Assembly (NCBI GenBank): GCA_947627455.1
Contig: CANQWC010000003.1
Location: 1 to 64,000 of the forward strand
DNA from: an uncultured Clostridia bacterium
GTDB taxonomy: Bacteria; Bacillota; Clostridia; Oscillospirales; Ruminococcaceae
DNA length: 64,000 bases
Direction of reading: 5' to 3'
Below the pieces are notes generated by a model. That model ran no database searches. It was not told the origin of the DNA and worked only from the letters and a program-made list of their open reading frames with translations. The position numbers and the translations under genes are program-made. Shown in pieces: positions 50,837-60,800 of the stretch (its first letter is position 1; each line of letters opens with the position of its first letter).

Positions 50837-51595
50837 TCACATTCTTACGGGCACGCCGCTTTCGGCGAGAATTTTTTTGAGGTCGGGAATTTCGACCTCG
50901 CGATAGTGGAACACCGAGGCGGCAAGACCCGCATCGGCAAAAGGAACTTCTTTAAACAGCTTTACAAAATCTTCGGCCGAGCCAGCGCCGCCCGAAGCGA
51001 TCACGGGGACCGAAAGCCCCGAACACACGTCGTTCAGCATCTCGGTGTCGAAGCCGTTTTTGACCCCGTCGGCGTCCATCGAGTTGAGCACGACCTCGCC
51101 CGCGCCCTCATCGACGCAGAATTTTATCCACTCGCGCGCGCCCATGCCCGTGTCGTCGCGCCCGCCGCGGCCGTAAACCCTGTATCCGCCGCCTTGGCGT
51201 TTGACATCGGCGGAAATCACGACGCACTGACTGCCGTAGCGCTCGGCGGCCCTTCTGATGAGGGTTTTGTCGGCGATGGCGCCGCTGTTGACGCTGACTT
51301 TGTCGGCCCCGCACTTCAGAACGCGGTCGAAGTCGTCGAGGCTGCTGATGCCGCCCCCGACCGTCAGCGGGATAAACACCGTTGACGCGGCCTTTTTCAG
51401 AATGTCGGTGAAGATCGTGCGCCCCTCTGCCGATGCGGTGATGTCGTAAAACACAAGCTCGTCCGCGCCGCAGTCGCTGTAAAATTTTGCAAGCTCGATC
51501 GGGTCGGCAACATCGCGATTCGCCAAAAAGTTGACGCCCTTTGTGACCCTGCCGTTTTTGACATCGAGGCAGGGTATTATTCTTTTCCTGAGCAT
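50837..51595 (-). CDS. hisF: Imidazole glycerol-phosphate synthase, cyclase subunit (HisF)
   Basis: A 252-residue TIM barrel with [16 protein letters not shown] (catalytic Asp11), the phosphate-binding [11 protein letters not shown] and the [11 protein letters not shown] repeat, and a second catalytic Asp in [11 protein letters not shown]. It uses ammonia supplied by HisH to form imidazole glycerol phosphate and AICAR, the latter linking to purine synthesis. The AAGGAGA site is within the end of hisA, 3 bp before. Confidence 0.96.
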   Translation of the reverse strand: MLRKRIIPCLDVKNGRVTKGVNFLANRDVADPIELAKFYSDCGADELVFYDITASAEGRTIFTDILKKAASTVFIPLTVGGGISSLDDFDRVLKCGADKVSVNSGAIADKTLIRRAAERYGSQCVVISADVKRQGGGYRVYGRGGRDDTGMGAREWIKFCVDEGAGEVVLNSMDADGVKNGFDTEMLNDVCSGLSVPVIASGGAGSAEDFVKLFKEVPFADAGLAASVFHYREVEIPDLKKILAESGVPVRM

Positions 51596-51598
51596 AGG

Positions 51599-52318
51599 TC
51601 AATTCTCCTTTGCGGCAGTTATCGCGTCGCTGAGGCTGAAAAGCTTTTCGTAATATGCCTTTCCGACTATCGCACCGTCGCAGCCGCAATCGCGCAGAGC
51701 AGAGATTTCATCAATCGAAGAAACCCCGCCCGAGGCAACGATGCCGATTTTAAGCTCGGCAGTGAGCCGCCGATAGAGCTCAAGATTCGAGCCTTTCATC
51801 TCGCCGTCGCGGCTTATGTCGGTGCAGATTATCGCCCCGACGCCGATATCCTCCATCTTCTTCGCAAATTCGTAAAGCGGCAGCGATGAGCTTTCAAGCC
51901 AGCCGCGAACCGCGATAAAACCGTTCTTTACGTCCGCTCCGACGGCAATTTTCCCGCCGTAGAGCCTCACCGCCTCGCGAAGAAAAGCTTCGTTCTCAAC
52001 GGCAGCAGTGCCGAAAATCACCCGCGAAGCCCCTGCAGAGAGATATTTCTCAACCGCTTCGAGGCTGCGGATTCCGCCGCCGATTTCGCTGAAAAACCCG
52101 CCGACCGAGAGGATACTTTTTATGGTCTCAAAATTCGGCGTATCGCCGTTTTTGGCGCCCTCGAGGTCGACAATGTGAATACAGTCGGCGCCGCATGCCT
52201 TGAAATCGCGGGCAATTTCGGCGGGATTGTCGCTGTAAACGGTCATCTCGGCGTAGTTGCCCTTTCGCAGGCGGACAGCCTTGCCGCCGAAAAGGTCGAT
52301 CGCAGGAAAAATTTTCAT
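51599..52318 (-). CDS. hisA: ProFAR isomerase (HisA)
   Basis: A 239-residue TIM barrel: MKIFPAIDLFGGKAVRL (catalytic Asp8), HIVDLEGAKNGD, EIGGGIRSLEAV, ICTDISRDGEMKG and VASGGVSSIDE. It isomerises ProFAR to PRFAR. ATG 52318 overlaps the hisH stop (ATGA); an earlier in-frame start lies within hisH. Confidence 0.95.
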   Translation of the reverse strand: MKIFPAIDLFGGKAVRLRKGNYAEMTVYSDNPAEIARDFKACGADCIHIVDLEGAKNGDTPNFETIKSILSVGGFFSEIGGGIRSLEAVEKYLSAGASRVIFGTAAVENEAFLREAVRLYGGKIAVGADVKNGFIAVRGWLESSSLPLYEFAKKMEDIGVGAIICTDISRDGEMKGSNLELYRRLTAELKIGIVASGGVSSIDEISALRDCGCDGAIVGKAYYEKLFSLSDAITAAKEN

Positions 52319-52923
52319 GGCTTCACCTCGCAAAAAGCTTTTAATATCGCGAGCCCGACCCGCCCGCTTTTTTCAGGGTGAAATTGGCAGCCCATGACGT
52401 TTTCCCTCGCGACCGCCGCGGTGAGCCTTGCACCGTAATCGGTCGTCGCGATGACGTCGGGCGAATCGGCGCCGTAAAACGAATGCACGAAGTAAACGCA
52501 GTCGCCGTTGTTAATGTATTTAAATAGCGGGTGAGGCGCGAAATCAAGGCTGTTCCATCCGATATGCGGGATTTTGTAACCGCTCGGAATGACCTCGGAG
52601 ATCGGCCTGACTTCGCCTTTTATGAGCCCGAGGCCCTCATGGACGCCGAATTCAAAGCTTTTTTCAAACAAAAGCTGCATTCCGAGGCAGATGCCGAGAA
52701 TCGGTTTTCCGCTTTTTGCGATGGCTTTGAGCTCATCAAAAAGCCCTGTTTCGCGAAGTTTTTTTGAGGCATCGCCAAAAGCGCCCACCCCGGGAAGAAT
52801 AATCCTGTCGGCGCTCCTGAGCACCTCGGCAGAGCTTGTGAGGGCGGCCTCAACCCCGAGCGAGTTGAGCGAACACCTCAGCGAAAAAAGGTTGCCGACG
52901 CCGTAGTCGACTATCGCGAGCAT
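52315..52923 (-). CDS. hisH: Imidazole glycerol-phosphate synthase, glutaminase subunit (HisH)
   Basis: A 202-residue class I glutamine amidotransferase: VDYGVGNLFSL, ILPGVGAFGDA, nucleophile Cys in ILGICLGMQLLF and the His-Glu pair in MGCQFHPEKSG. It delivers ammonia to HisF. Its ATG directly follows the hisB stop (TAAATG). Confidence 0.95.
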   Translation of the reverse strand: MLAIVDYGVGNLFSLRCSLNSLGVEAALTSSAEVLRSADRIILPGVGAFGDASKKLRETGLFDELKAIAKSGKPILGICLGMQLLFEKSFEFGVHEGLGLIKGEVRPISEVIPSGYKIPHIGWNSLDFAPHPLFKYINNGDCVYFVHSFYGADSPDVIATTDYGARLTAAVARENVMGCQFHPEKSGRVGLAILKAFCEVKP

Positions 52924-53511
52924 TTAAAGCGCCCCCTTCGTCGACGGCAAAACGTCGGAAAATCGCGGGTCTTGCTCGGTTGCCGAGCGCATCGCCCTCG
53001 CGAAGGACTTGAACGCGCCCTCGATTATATGGTGGGAATTTTTCCCTGCGAGCTGGCGAATGTGCAGCGTGATGCCCGACTCGCGCACGAACGCGGTGAA
53101 AAATTCCTCGACGAGCTCGGTGTCGAAGCTGCCGACTTTCTCGCTCGGAATCGCGAGCCCGAACGCGAGAAAACCGCGCCCCGAGAGGTCGACGGCGGTC
53201 TGGATCAGCGCCTCGTCCATCGGGATCAGCGCGTCGCCGTACCTGCGAATGCCGACCTTGCTGCCGAGCGCGTGCTTGACGGCCTGTCCGAGCGCGATGC
53301 CGATGTCCTCGACCGAGTGGTGGTCGTCGACCTCGGTGTCGCCGACGCAGCTGAGCCGAAGATCGAAGCCCGAGTGCCGCGCGAGCAGCGTCAGCATGTG
53401 GTCCAAGAAGCCCACGCCCGACGAAATTTGACTCTCGCCCTTGCCATCGAGATTGATGTATAATGAGATATCGGTTTCGGCGGTTTTTCTTTTTATTTCG
53501 GCAGTTCGCAT
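52924..53511 (-). CDS. hisB: Imidazoleglycerol-phosphate dehydratase (HisB)
   Basis: A 195-residue monofunctional dehydratase. The two metal-binding motifs are DDHHSVEDIGIALG and SHHIIEGAFK-like NSHHIIEGAF, and GVGFLDHMLTLLARH is typical. There is no phosphatase half; that activity comes from HisK. Gene starts 4 bp after hisC. Confidence 0.96.
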   Translation of the reverse strand: MRTAEIKRKTAETDISLYINLDGKGESQISSGVGFLDHMLTLLARHSGFDLRLSCVGDTEVDDHHSVEDIGIALGQAVKHALGSKVGIRRYGDALIPMDEALIQTAVDLSGRGFLAFGLAIPSEKVGSFDTELVEEFFTAFVRESGITLHIRQLAGKNSHHIIEGAFKSFARAMRSATEQDPRFSDVLPSTKGAL

Positions 53512-53515
53512 AGTA

Positions 53516-54580
53516 TCACTCCATATTATTTATTATCAATTTGATTGCGCCTATCAGGGCGTCCATATCTTCTCTTGAACCTATCGTGATTCGCACAAAA
53601 TCGGATATTCTCGGCTTGTCAAAGTGGCGAATGAGTATGCCCGTTTGCTTGAGTTTTTCATAGAGATCCTTGCCGCCGATCTGCGGCGAAGATGCAAAGA
53701 CAAAGTTCGCAGAGCTCGGAATTACGTTAAATCCGAGGCGCTGAAGCTCGCGCGTTGTATGCTCTCTGTTCGCGATGACTGTCTCGCAGTTGCAGCGGGT
53801 GTAGTCGGGGTCTTCAAGCGCACCGAGCGCGGCGGACATATTTGTACGGCTGAGATTGTATGGGTTTGTGGAATAAATAATTCTGTACAAATCATCAATA
53901 ATTTCTTTGTCAGCGACCGCAAAACCGACCCTCGCTCCTGCGAGCGAACGCGACTTCGAGAAGGTCTGTACAATGATAAGATTTTGATGTTTTCTAATCA
54001 ACGGTACAGCGCTCTCGCCGCCGAAGTCGACATAAGCTTCGTCGATGACGACAATATTGTTCGGGTTAGATTCGGCGATACGCTCGATGTCGGAGAGCGA
54101 AATCGTGAGGCCCGTCGGCGCGTTGGGGTTCGCGATGAATATATTTTTGTTAATGTCGATGTAGTCCTCGGGATTGATGAAAAATTCACTCGTGAGCGGA
54201 ATAATTTCGTACGGCACTGCGCTGATATTAGCAAAAACTGAGTAGAAGCCGTAGGTGATATCTGCGAAAGCCGCGGGCGAATTTTCCGAGCAAAACGCCT
54301 TGAAAATGAAATTCAGCGCTTCGTCCGAGCCGTTGGTCACGACGATATTTTCAGCTGACACTCCGACAGTTTTAGCGATTTTATACCTGAGCTCTCCGCC
54401 GTCGAGGGCAGGGTAGAGCTGTAAATTTTTTGCAGCTTCTGCCGCTCTTTCAATCGCTCTCGGCGATGGCGGAAAGGGCGATTCGTTCGTGTTGAGCTTG
54501 ATAAATTTTCGCCCGCTCGGCTGCTCGCCGGGGACATATGGTGAAATTTTGCTGAGCTCGTTGTTAAAATATCTCGACAT
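53516..54580 (-). CDS. hisC: Histidinol-phosphate aminotransferase (HisC)
   Basis: A 354-residue fold-type I PLP aminotransferase: KLNTNESPFPPSPRAIE, GVSAENIVVTNGSDEALN, IANPNAPTGLT, VVIDEAYVDFGG and the PLP lysine in QTFSKSRSLAGARVGFAV. ATG 54580 is chosen (MSRYFNNEL); an in-frame GTG lies 15 bp upstream. This is the only his gene with a real gap (118 bp) before it, which contains nested inverted repeats. Its base composition is slightly more AT-rich than the neighbours. Confidence 0.94.
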   Translation of the reverse strand: MSRYFNNELSKISPYVPGEQPSGRKFIKLNTNESPFPPSPRAIERAAEAAKNLQLYPALDGGELRYKIAKTVGVSAENIVVTNGSDEALNFIFKAFCSENSPAAFADITYGFYSVFANISAVPYEIIPLTSEFFINPEDYIDINKNIFIANPNAPTGLTISLSDIERIAESNPNNIVVIDEAYVDFGGESAVPLIRKHQNLIIVQTFSKSRSLAGARVGFAVADKEIIDDLYRIIYSTNPYNLSRTNMSAALGALEDPDYTRCNCETVIANREHTTRELQRLGFNVIPSSANFVFASSPQIGGKDLYEKLKQTGILIRHFDKPRISDFVRITIGSREDMDALIGAIKLIINNME

Positions 54581-54604
54581 AATTCTCACTAACACTATGA
54601 ATTT

Positions 54605-54656
54605 TGTAAAGTGCCTCTACTTTACGATATGATTATATCATCTATTATAGGCACTT
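54605..54656 (-). promoter_or_regulatory. Nested inverted repeats between hisD and hisC
   Basis: On the minus strand AAAGTGCCTATA can pair with TAGAGGCACTTT (long stem), or GTAAAGT with ACTTTAC (short stem within 54605-54624), and GATATAATC / GATTATATC forms a third pairing. Mutually exclusive stems in the only gap of a packed operon suggest attenuation or mRNA processing. A TATAAT occurs, but no -35 box at the right distance. Confidence 0.45.
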
Positions 54657-54698
54657 TATGATTGCCAAACCAATATAATTCTGTAAAGATATATACCT

Positions 54699-55973
54699 TT
54701 ACGTCTTTAATCTCGACAGTGCGCTTCGGGCGTGGCCGCTGAGGCTCTCTTTCTCGGCGAACTGCGCAACTTTTTCAGCGATGCCGCTGAAAGCCTCGTC
54801 GGTATAATAGGTGAACTGCATTTTTTTGACAAAATCATCGACCGAAAGTGGGCTCGAAAAACTTGCCGTGCCGCTCGTCGGGAGGGTGTGGTTCGGGCCT
54901 GCGAAGTAATCGCCGAGCGCTTCGGGGCAGTTATTTCCGAGGAAAACCGAGCCCGCGTTCTTTATCTCGCCAAGAAGATCAAACGGCTTTTCGGTGCAGA
55001 TTTCAAGGTGCTCGGGAGCGATTTCGTTGGAAATTTCAACCGCTTCTTTGATGTTTTCTACTATTATTATTTTGCCGTTGTTATTGATGGATTCTCCTGC
55101 GATTTCTCTGCGCGGCAGGGCTTCAAGCTGACGCTCGACCTCATCGGCGGTTGCCGCTGCAAGCTCTTCGCAGTCGGTGATGAGAACCGCCGTCGCGAGC
55201 TTGTCATGCTCGGCCTGAGAGAGCAGATCGGCGGCAAGGCACTTCGGGCTCGCGCTTTTGTCGGCGATAATCAGAATCTCGCTCGGGCCCGCGATCATGT
55301 CGATGGCGACCGTGCCGAAAACTTGGCGCTTTGCCTCAGCGACGTACTGATTGCCCGGGCCGACGATTTTGTCGACCTTCGGAACGCTCTCCGTGCCATA
55401 GGCGAGGGCGGCGACGGCTTGAGCTCCGCCGATTTTGAAGATTCGCGACACGCCCGCGATTTTTGCGGCTGCCAAAATTTCGGGAACGATTTTGCCGTCC
55501 CTGCCGCAGGGCGTCGTCATGATTATCTGTTTGCAGCCCGCGAGCCTTGCGGGAATTGCGTTCATCAGAACCGTCGAGGGCAGGGGAGCGGTGCCCCCGG
55601 GGACGTAAATTCCGACCTTTTCGATCGGCAGAACCTTTTGGCCCATGACCACGCCCGCCTTGTCGGATATCACAAACCCGCTTCGCACCTGATTTTTGTG
55701 GAAGGCGCTGATGTTGTCGGCGGCCTCGCACATCACGCCGAGAAACTCGGGGTCGACGTTCATGAGCGCGTCGTTGATCTCATCGTCGCTGACCTCAAGG
55801 CTCTCGAGGTGCGCGCCGTCGAACTTTTCGGTATAATCGCGAAGAGCCTCATCGCCGCGATTTCTGACGTTTTCTATTATTTTGCTGACCGTTTCGCCGA
55901 CGTTTGCGGCCTTGGCGGTGCGGTTGAAAATTTCATCACGAGAAGCCTCGCCCGATTTAAGTATCTTAATCAT
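54699..55973 (-). CDS. hisD: Histidinol dehydrogenase (HisD)
   Basis: A 424-residue HisD for the last two oxidations: GQKVLPIEKVGIYVPGGTAP, GGAQAVAALAYGTESV, KIVGPGNQYVAEAKRQVFG, VAIDMIAGPSEILIIAD and APEHLEICTEKP, which supplies metal and catalytic residues, then FLGNNCPEALGDYFAGPNHTLPT-type sequence. Full length. It overlaps hisG by 8 bp. Confidence 0.96.
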   Translation of the reverse strand: MIKILKSGEASRDEIFNRTAKAANVGETVSKIIENVRNRGDEALRDYTEKFDGAHLESLEVSDDEINDALMNVDPEFLGVMCEAADNISAFHKNQVRSGFVISDKAGVVMGQKVLPIEKVGIYVPGGTAPLPSTVLMNAIPARLAGCKQIIMTTPCGRDGKIVPEILAAAKIAGVSRIFKIGGAQAVAALAYGTESVPKVDKIVGPGNQYVAEAKRQVFGTVAIDMIAGPSEILIIADKSASPKCLAADLLSQAEHDKLATAVLITDCEELAAATADEVERQLEALPRREIAGESINNNGKIIIVENIKEAVEISNEIAPEHLEICTEKPFDLLGEIKNAGSVFLGNNCPEALGDYFAGPNHTLPTSGTASFSSPLSVDDFVKKMQFTYYTDEAFSGIAEKVAQFAEKESLSGHARSALSRLKT

Positions 55974-56613
55974 TTTCAGTCTCCTTTTTAACGGCGGCCG
56001 AGAGCCCGCTGATTACGGCCGCGATTTTTTCGCGTTTGAACCTGTACGACGCTTTGTTTGAAATCAGCCTCGCGCTGATGCCGAAGAGCGTCTCGAACAC
56101 CTCGAGGCCGTTCTGCCTGAGGGTTGCGCCCGTCTCGACGATGTCGACGATGACGTCTGACAGCCCCAAAATCGGCGCGAGCTCGATCGAGCCGTTGAGC
56201 TTTATAATGTCGATGTCCCGCCCGACCGAGGCGTAATATTTTTTCGCGATGTTCGGGAATTTCGTCGCGACCCGAAGCGTTTTTTTGTGATCCTCGCGAA
56301 AGCTCTTCGGCGCGGCGACGGCCATTCTGCACTTTCCGAGGCCGATGTCTAAAAGCTCGTAGACGTCGGGGCGGTATTCAAGGAGTATATCCTTCCCCGC
56401 GACGCCGATATCGGCCGCGCCCTTTTCGACGTAAATTGCCACGTCCGAGGGCTTCACCCAGAAATATCTGATTCCGAGCGCCGAATTTTCAAAGGTCAGG
56501 CGCCTGCTCGGGTTTTCAATTTCGGGGCAGCGATAGCCCGCCCTCGCGAAAAGATCGTATACATTCTCGCCGAGCCTGCCCTTCGGCAGGGCGACGTTGA
56601 GCATTTCATTCAT
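55966..56613 (-). CDS. hisG: ATP phosphoribosyltransferase, short catalytic form (HisG)
   Basis: A 215-residue short HisG, the committed step from ATP and PRPP. It has LNVALPKGRLGENVYDLF, IYVEKGAADIGVAGKD and the PRPP loop DVIVDIVETGATLRQNGL. The short form lacks the C-terminal regulatory domain and needs HisZ, encoded just upstream. ATG 56613 lies 8 bp after GAGGGGG and overlaps the hisZ stop; a GTG at 56622 is the alternative. Confidence 0.95.
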   Translation of the reverse strand: MNEMLNVALPKGRLGENVYDLFARAGYRCPEIENPSRRLTFENSALGIRYFWVKPSDVAIYVEKGAADIGVAGKDILLEYRPDVYELLDIGLGKCRMAVAAPKSFREDHKKTLRVATKFPNIAKKYYASVGRDIDIIKLNGSIELAPILGLSDVIVDIVETGATLRQNGLEVFETLFGISARLISNKASYRFKREKIAAVISGLSAAVKKETEND

Positions 56614-57691
56614 GGCGCACACCCCCTCGGCTCAGAATATAAACCTCGCGGAAACGCAGAGCTTTCGGGCGGTCGGGAAGAACGAGCACGCTTTTGCCGT
56701 CGGCAGAGAGGTTTTTATACGCCGAATAAATATCTTTCGGCGCTGCCGAGCGGTCATAGATCAGAAGAATGTCGGCGTCAAAGCCGTCAGAGCTCTCGAA
56801 GAGCGGCTCAAGAAGGTCGAGATAAAGCGCAAAACCGATCGCGCGGGACTTTCTCTTCATCTTCTTCATCAGGCCGTTGTACTGCCCGCCGCTGAGAACG
56901 CTCGCGGGAATGCCGTCGACATAGCCCTTGAAGATGATTCCGCTGTAATAGTTGAGGTCGCCGACGGTCGAGAAATCTACCCTGACCTTGCTCGGAAACT
57001 CCTCGCTCAGAAATTCGCAGGTGTCGCAGAAGAGCGCGAGCGATTCCTCCGAGACTTTTCCGCCGAGAATTTTTCTCAGCGCGATGGGCGCTTCCGAGGC
57101 GTCGCAGTCAAACTTCGCAAGGGCGATGATGTCGTCGCAAAGCGGGCTTTTTGCGCCCTCATCGGCCAGAAATTCGGCAAGCCCGCCAAGGTTTTTCTCG
57201 CCCATCAGGCGAATGACCTCTTTTTTTGCCGATTCTCCGATGCCCGCGCCGTCTATAAGCTCGGTCAGAAGCCCGAGGTGTGAAATATCAAGCTCGCAGC
57301 TTTCGCCGATGGTCATAAGGCTTTGGGCGGCAAGGCTTAAGACTTCACACACTGAGTATTCATCGACCTCGCCGATGCACTCAAGCCCCGCCTGAGAAAT
57401 CTCTTTGAACCCGATTCCCGAGGCTCGGTAGACGTTTTCATGGTAATAGACCTTTTCGATGCCGCCGCTTTCGCGGGTGTTCTTGACTATCGAGAGGGTA
57501 ACGTCGGGCTTCAGAGCCATCAGCCGACCGTCGAGGTCTGTAAAGGTCAGAACCTTTTCAGACGCGAGGAAATCGCGATTGTCGGAATAAAGGTCATATT
57601 CCTCGAACTTGCTCATCACATATCTGCGGTATCCCGCGCCCTCAAAAACCCTGCGGAGGCGGGAATTGAGCTCTTCTTGTGAACAGTACAT
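56606..57691 (-). CDS. hisZ: ATP phosphoribosyltransferase regulatory subunit (HisZ)
   Basis: A 361-residue class II HisRS-like paralogue without tRNA-binding domain. Motif 2-like KPDVTLSIVKNTRE and motif 3-like SGGQYNGLMKKMKRKSRAIGFALYLD are visible, along with YRASGIGFKEISQAGLECIG. It forms a hetero-octamer with HisG and gives feedback control by histidine. It is the first gene of the operon, with its own promoter 30 bp upstream. Confidence 0.93.
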   Translation of the reverse strand: MYCSQEELNSRLRRVFEGAGYRRYVMSKFEEYDLYSDNRDFLASEKVLTFTDLDGRLMALKPDVTLSIVKNTRESGGIEKVYYHENVYRASGIGFKEISQAGLECIGEVDEYSVCEVLSLAAQSLMTIGESCELDISHLGLLTELIDGAGIGESAKKEVIRLMGEKNLGGLAEFLADEGAKSPLCDDIIALAKFDCDASEAPIALRKILGGKVSEESLALFCDTCEFLSEEFPSKVRVDFSTVGDLNYYSGIIFKGYVDGIPASVLSGGQYNGLMKKMKRKSRAIGFALYLDLLEPLFESSDGFDADILLIYDRSAAPKDIYSAYKNLSADGKSVLVLPDRPKALRFREVYILSRGGVRHE

Positions 57692-57720
57692 ATCTAATCT
57701 CCATTTTAAGTGATGTCAGT

Positions 57721-57749
57721 ATTTTATCATAGTAGCAGACTAAAGTCAA
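57721..57749 (-). promoter_or_regulatory. Promoter of the histidine operon
   Basis: On the minus strand TTGACT (57749-57744), a 17-bp spacer and TAAAAT (57726-57721), 30 bp before the hisZ start. No T-box or histidine leader peptide is visible in the short leader. Confidence 0.7.
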
Positions 57750-57793
57750 GCATTATTTTCCGAATTTGAAAATTTTGTACGCTTTTACAAAAT

Positions 57794-57823
57794 CAGATGC
57801 GCGGGAGGGCGCCCCGCGCATCT
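57794..57823 (-). terminator. Terminator of the purine operon
   Basis: AGATGCGCGGG pairs with CCCGCGCATCT (11-bp stem) 14 bp after the purL stop, followed on the minus strand by GATTTTGT. Confidence 0.75.
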
Positions 57824-57836
57824 AAATGTATATAAA

Positions 57837-60800
57837 TCACTTGAAATATTCGACCGCTGAGCGGAACATGCCGATGTCATAGTTGCCCGCGACGTTCTTG
57901 TAAAGGCCCGAGCCCGTTCTTTCCGAGTGGCCCATCTTGCCGAAAACTCTGCCGTCGGGCGAGGTGATGCCCTCGATCGCGTACATCGAGTCGTTCGGGT
58001 TGAAGCGAATATCGGAAGTCGCGTTGCCGTCAAGGTCGACGTACTGGGTCGCGACCTGTCCGTTCTCGATGAGCTTTTTGATGACCTCTTCGCTCGCAAT
58101 GAATCTTCCCTCGCCGTGAGAGATCGGGACGTTGATTATATCGCCGACGTTGACGTTTTTGAGCCACGGCGATTTGTTCGAGGCTATCCTCGTCCTGACG
58201 ATTTTCGACTGGTGGCGTGATATCGTGTTAAAGGTCAGCGTCGGGAAGGACGGGTCGGCGTCAAGAATTTCGCCGTAGGTCACAAGCCCCAGCTTTATCA
58301 GCGCTTGGAAGCCGTTGCAGATTCCGCAGATGAGGCCGTCGCGGCTCTTTAAAAGCTCGGTGACGCCGTCGCGGACCGCGTGGTTTCTGAAGAATGCGCA
58401 GATGAATTTTGCCGAGCCGTCGGGCTCATCGCCGCCCGAGAAGCCCCCGGGAATGAAAATCATCTGAGCGTTTTTGAGCTCTTTAGCGAACCTTTCAACG
58501 CTGTCGGTGATGCCCTGCGCGCTGAGGTTGTTGATGACGATGACTTCGGGCTCTGCGCCCGCGTCGCGCATGGCTTTTGCGCTGTCAAGCTCGCAGTTTG
58601 TGCCCGGGAACGCGGGTATCAATACCCGAGGCTTCGCTACCTTTACAGCAGGGGAGGAGGTGTTTCTTCCGTCGAAGCTTATGTTCGGTATCTTCCTGCC
58701 GTCGCCTTGGCTGATATTGCAGCTGTATACGCCCTCAAGCTTGTCCTCATAGGCAGTGGTAAGCTCATCAAGAGCGAGGATTTCACCCTTGAAAGCGATG
58801 GTTTTTTCGCTGACGGTTTCGCCGATGATCTCGCCGACCTCGGCATCGCAGGCCATTTCAAGCAGGAACGCGCCGCACCTGAGCCCGAAGATATCATCAA
58901 GAGAAAGGCTGTCGCTGAACTTGAAGCCGATTCCGTTGCCGATCGCCATTTTGAATATCGCTTCCGCGATTCCGCCGATGCAGGGCGTATAGGCCGCGAC
59001 GGCTTTTTTCTCGCGAAGAAGCTTGGTTACGGTGTTATAAACGCCGATGAGCGACTCGGTCACGGGAAGGCCGTTTTCGTCATATTCGGGGCAGATTAGC
59101 GCGACTTTGTGGCCCGCCGCTTTGAATTCGGGCGAAACAACGTCGCAAGCCTTGCCTGTCGTCACCGCAAAGGAGACGAGCGTCGGCGGCACGTCGATAT
59201 CTTCAAAGCTGCCGCTCATCGAATCCTTTCCGCCGATGGCGCCTATTCCGAGGTCGAGCTGGGCCTTGAAAGCGCCCAAAAGCGCGGAAAGAGGCTTGCC
59301 CCAGCGCTTCGGGTCGCGGTTCGGGCGCTCGAAGTATTCTTGGAAGGTGAGGTAGACGTCTTCAAAGCTTGCGCCTGTCGCGATGAGCTTCGAGACCGAC
59401 TCGACAACAGCGCTGTATGCGCCGTGATAGGGGCTCTGCTCGGTGAGATAGGGGTTATAGCCCCAAGCCATGAACGAGCAGTCGTCGGTGTGTTTTTTCT
59501 CGACCGAAATTTTCTGAACCATCGCCTGAATCGGGGTGAGCTGATATTTTCCGCCGAACGGCATCAAAACCGTTCCCGCGCCGATGGTCGAGTCAAAGCG
59601 CTCAGAAAGCCCGCGCTTCGAGCAGATGTTGAGGTCCTCCGCCATCGAGCGCATATTTTCGCCGAAGCTTCCGCTGATCTCGCGCTTTTTGACGTCGGGC
59701 GAGGCGGGCGCAACGGTGATGTGCTTGTCGGCGCCGTTTGAGTTGAGGAATTCCCTGCTGAGGTCGACGATTTTTTTGCCGTTCCAGTTCATCACAAGTC
59801 GGGGCTCTTCCTTTACCGTCGCGACGGGCTTTGCCTGAAGATTTTCGCTGTCGGCGAGCTCCAAGAACCTCTTTACGTCCTCTGGCGCGACGACGACCGC
59901 CATTCTCTCCTGAGATTCCGAGATGGCAAGCTCGGTTCCGTCGAGGCCGTCGTATTTTTTCGGCACCGCGTTGAGGTCGATCTCAAGGCCGTCGGCAAGC
60001 TCGCCTATCGCGACCGAAACGCCGCCCGCGCCGAAGTCGTTGCAGCGCTTTATCATGCGGATTGCTTCGGCGTTCCTGAACAGGCGCTGAAGCTTGCGCT
60101 CCTCGGGGGCGTTGCCCTTCTGAACCTCAGCCCCGCAGGTCTCGACCGAGTGAGCGTTGTGGGCCTTTGATGAGCCAGTTGCGCCGCCGATGCCGTCGCG
60201 GCCCGTCGAGCCGCCCAAGAGTATAACGACATCGTTTGGAGCGGGGACTTCGCGGCGGACATTTTCCTGAGGCACCGCTGCGATAACCGCGCCTATCTCC
60301 ATTCTCTTTGCGGCATAGCCCGGGTGATAAATTTCATCGACGATTCCCGTCGCAAGGCCGATTTGGTTGCCGTATGACGAATAGCCCGCGGCCGCGGTGG
60401 TGACGATTTTTCTCTGGGGAAGCTTTCCCGCGATGGTCTCGGATACGGGGACAGTCGGGTCGGCAGCGCCCGTAACTCTCATCGCGCCGTAGACATAAGC
60501 CCTGCCCGAAAGCGGGTCGCGAATCGCGCCGCCGATGCATGTCGCGGCGCCGCCGAACGGCTCGATCTCGGTCGGGTGATTGTGTGTCTCGTTCTTGAAG
60601 AGCAGCAGCCAAGGCTCTTTCTTGCCGTCGACCTCTATCTCGATTTTAACGGTGCAGGCGTTGATCTCCTCCGACTCGTCGAGCTTCGGAAGCTTGCCCT
60701 CTTTTTTGAGATATTTAACCGCGACGGTCGCAAGGTCCATCAGGCAAATCGGCTTTTTGTCGCCGACCCTGCGCCGAACCTCAAGATAATCTTCATAGGC

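Noticed and set aside
54630..54650. Internal hisC promoter at the TATAAT
   Set aside because: No -35 element is found at 15-19 bp and the box is part of the inverted repeat.
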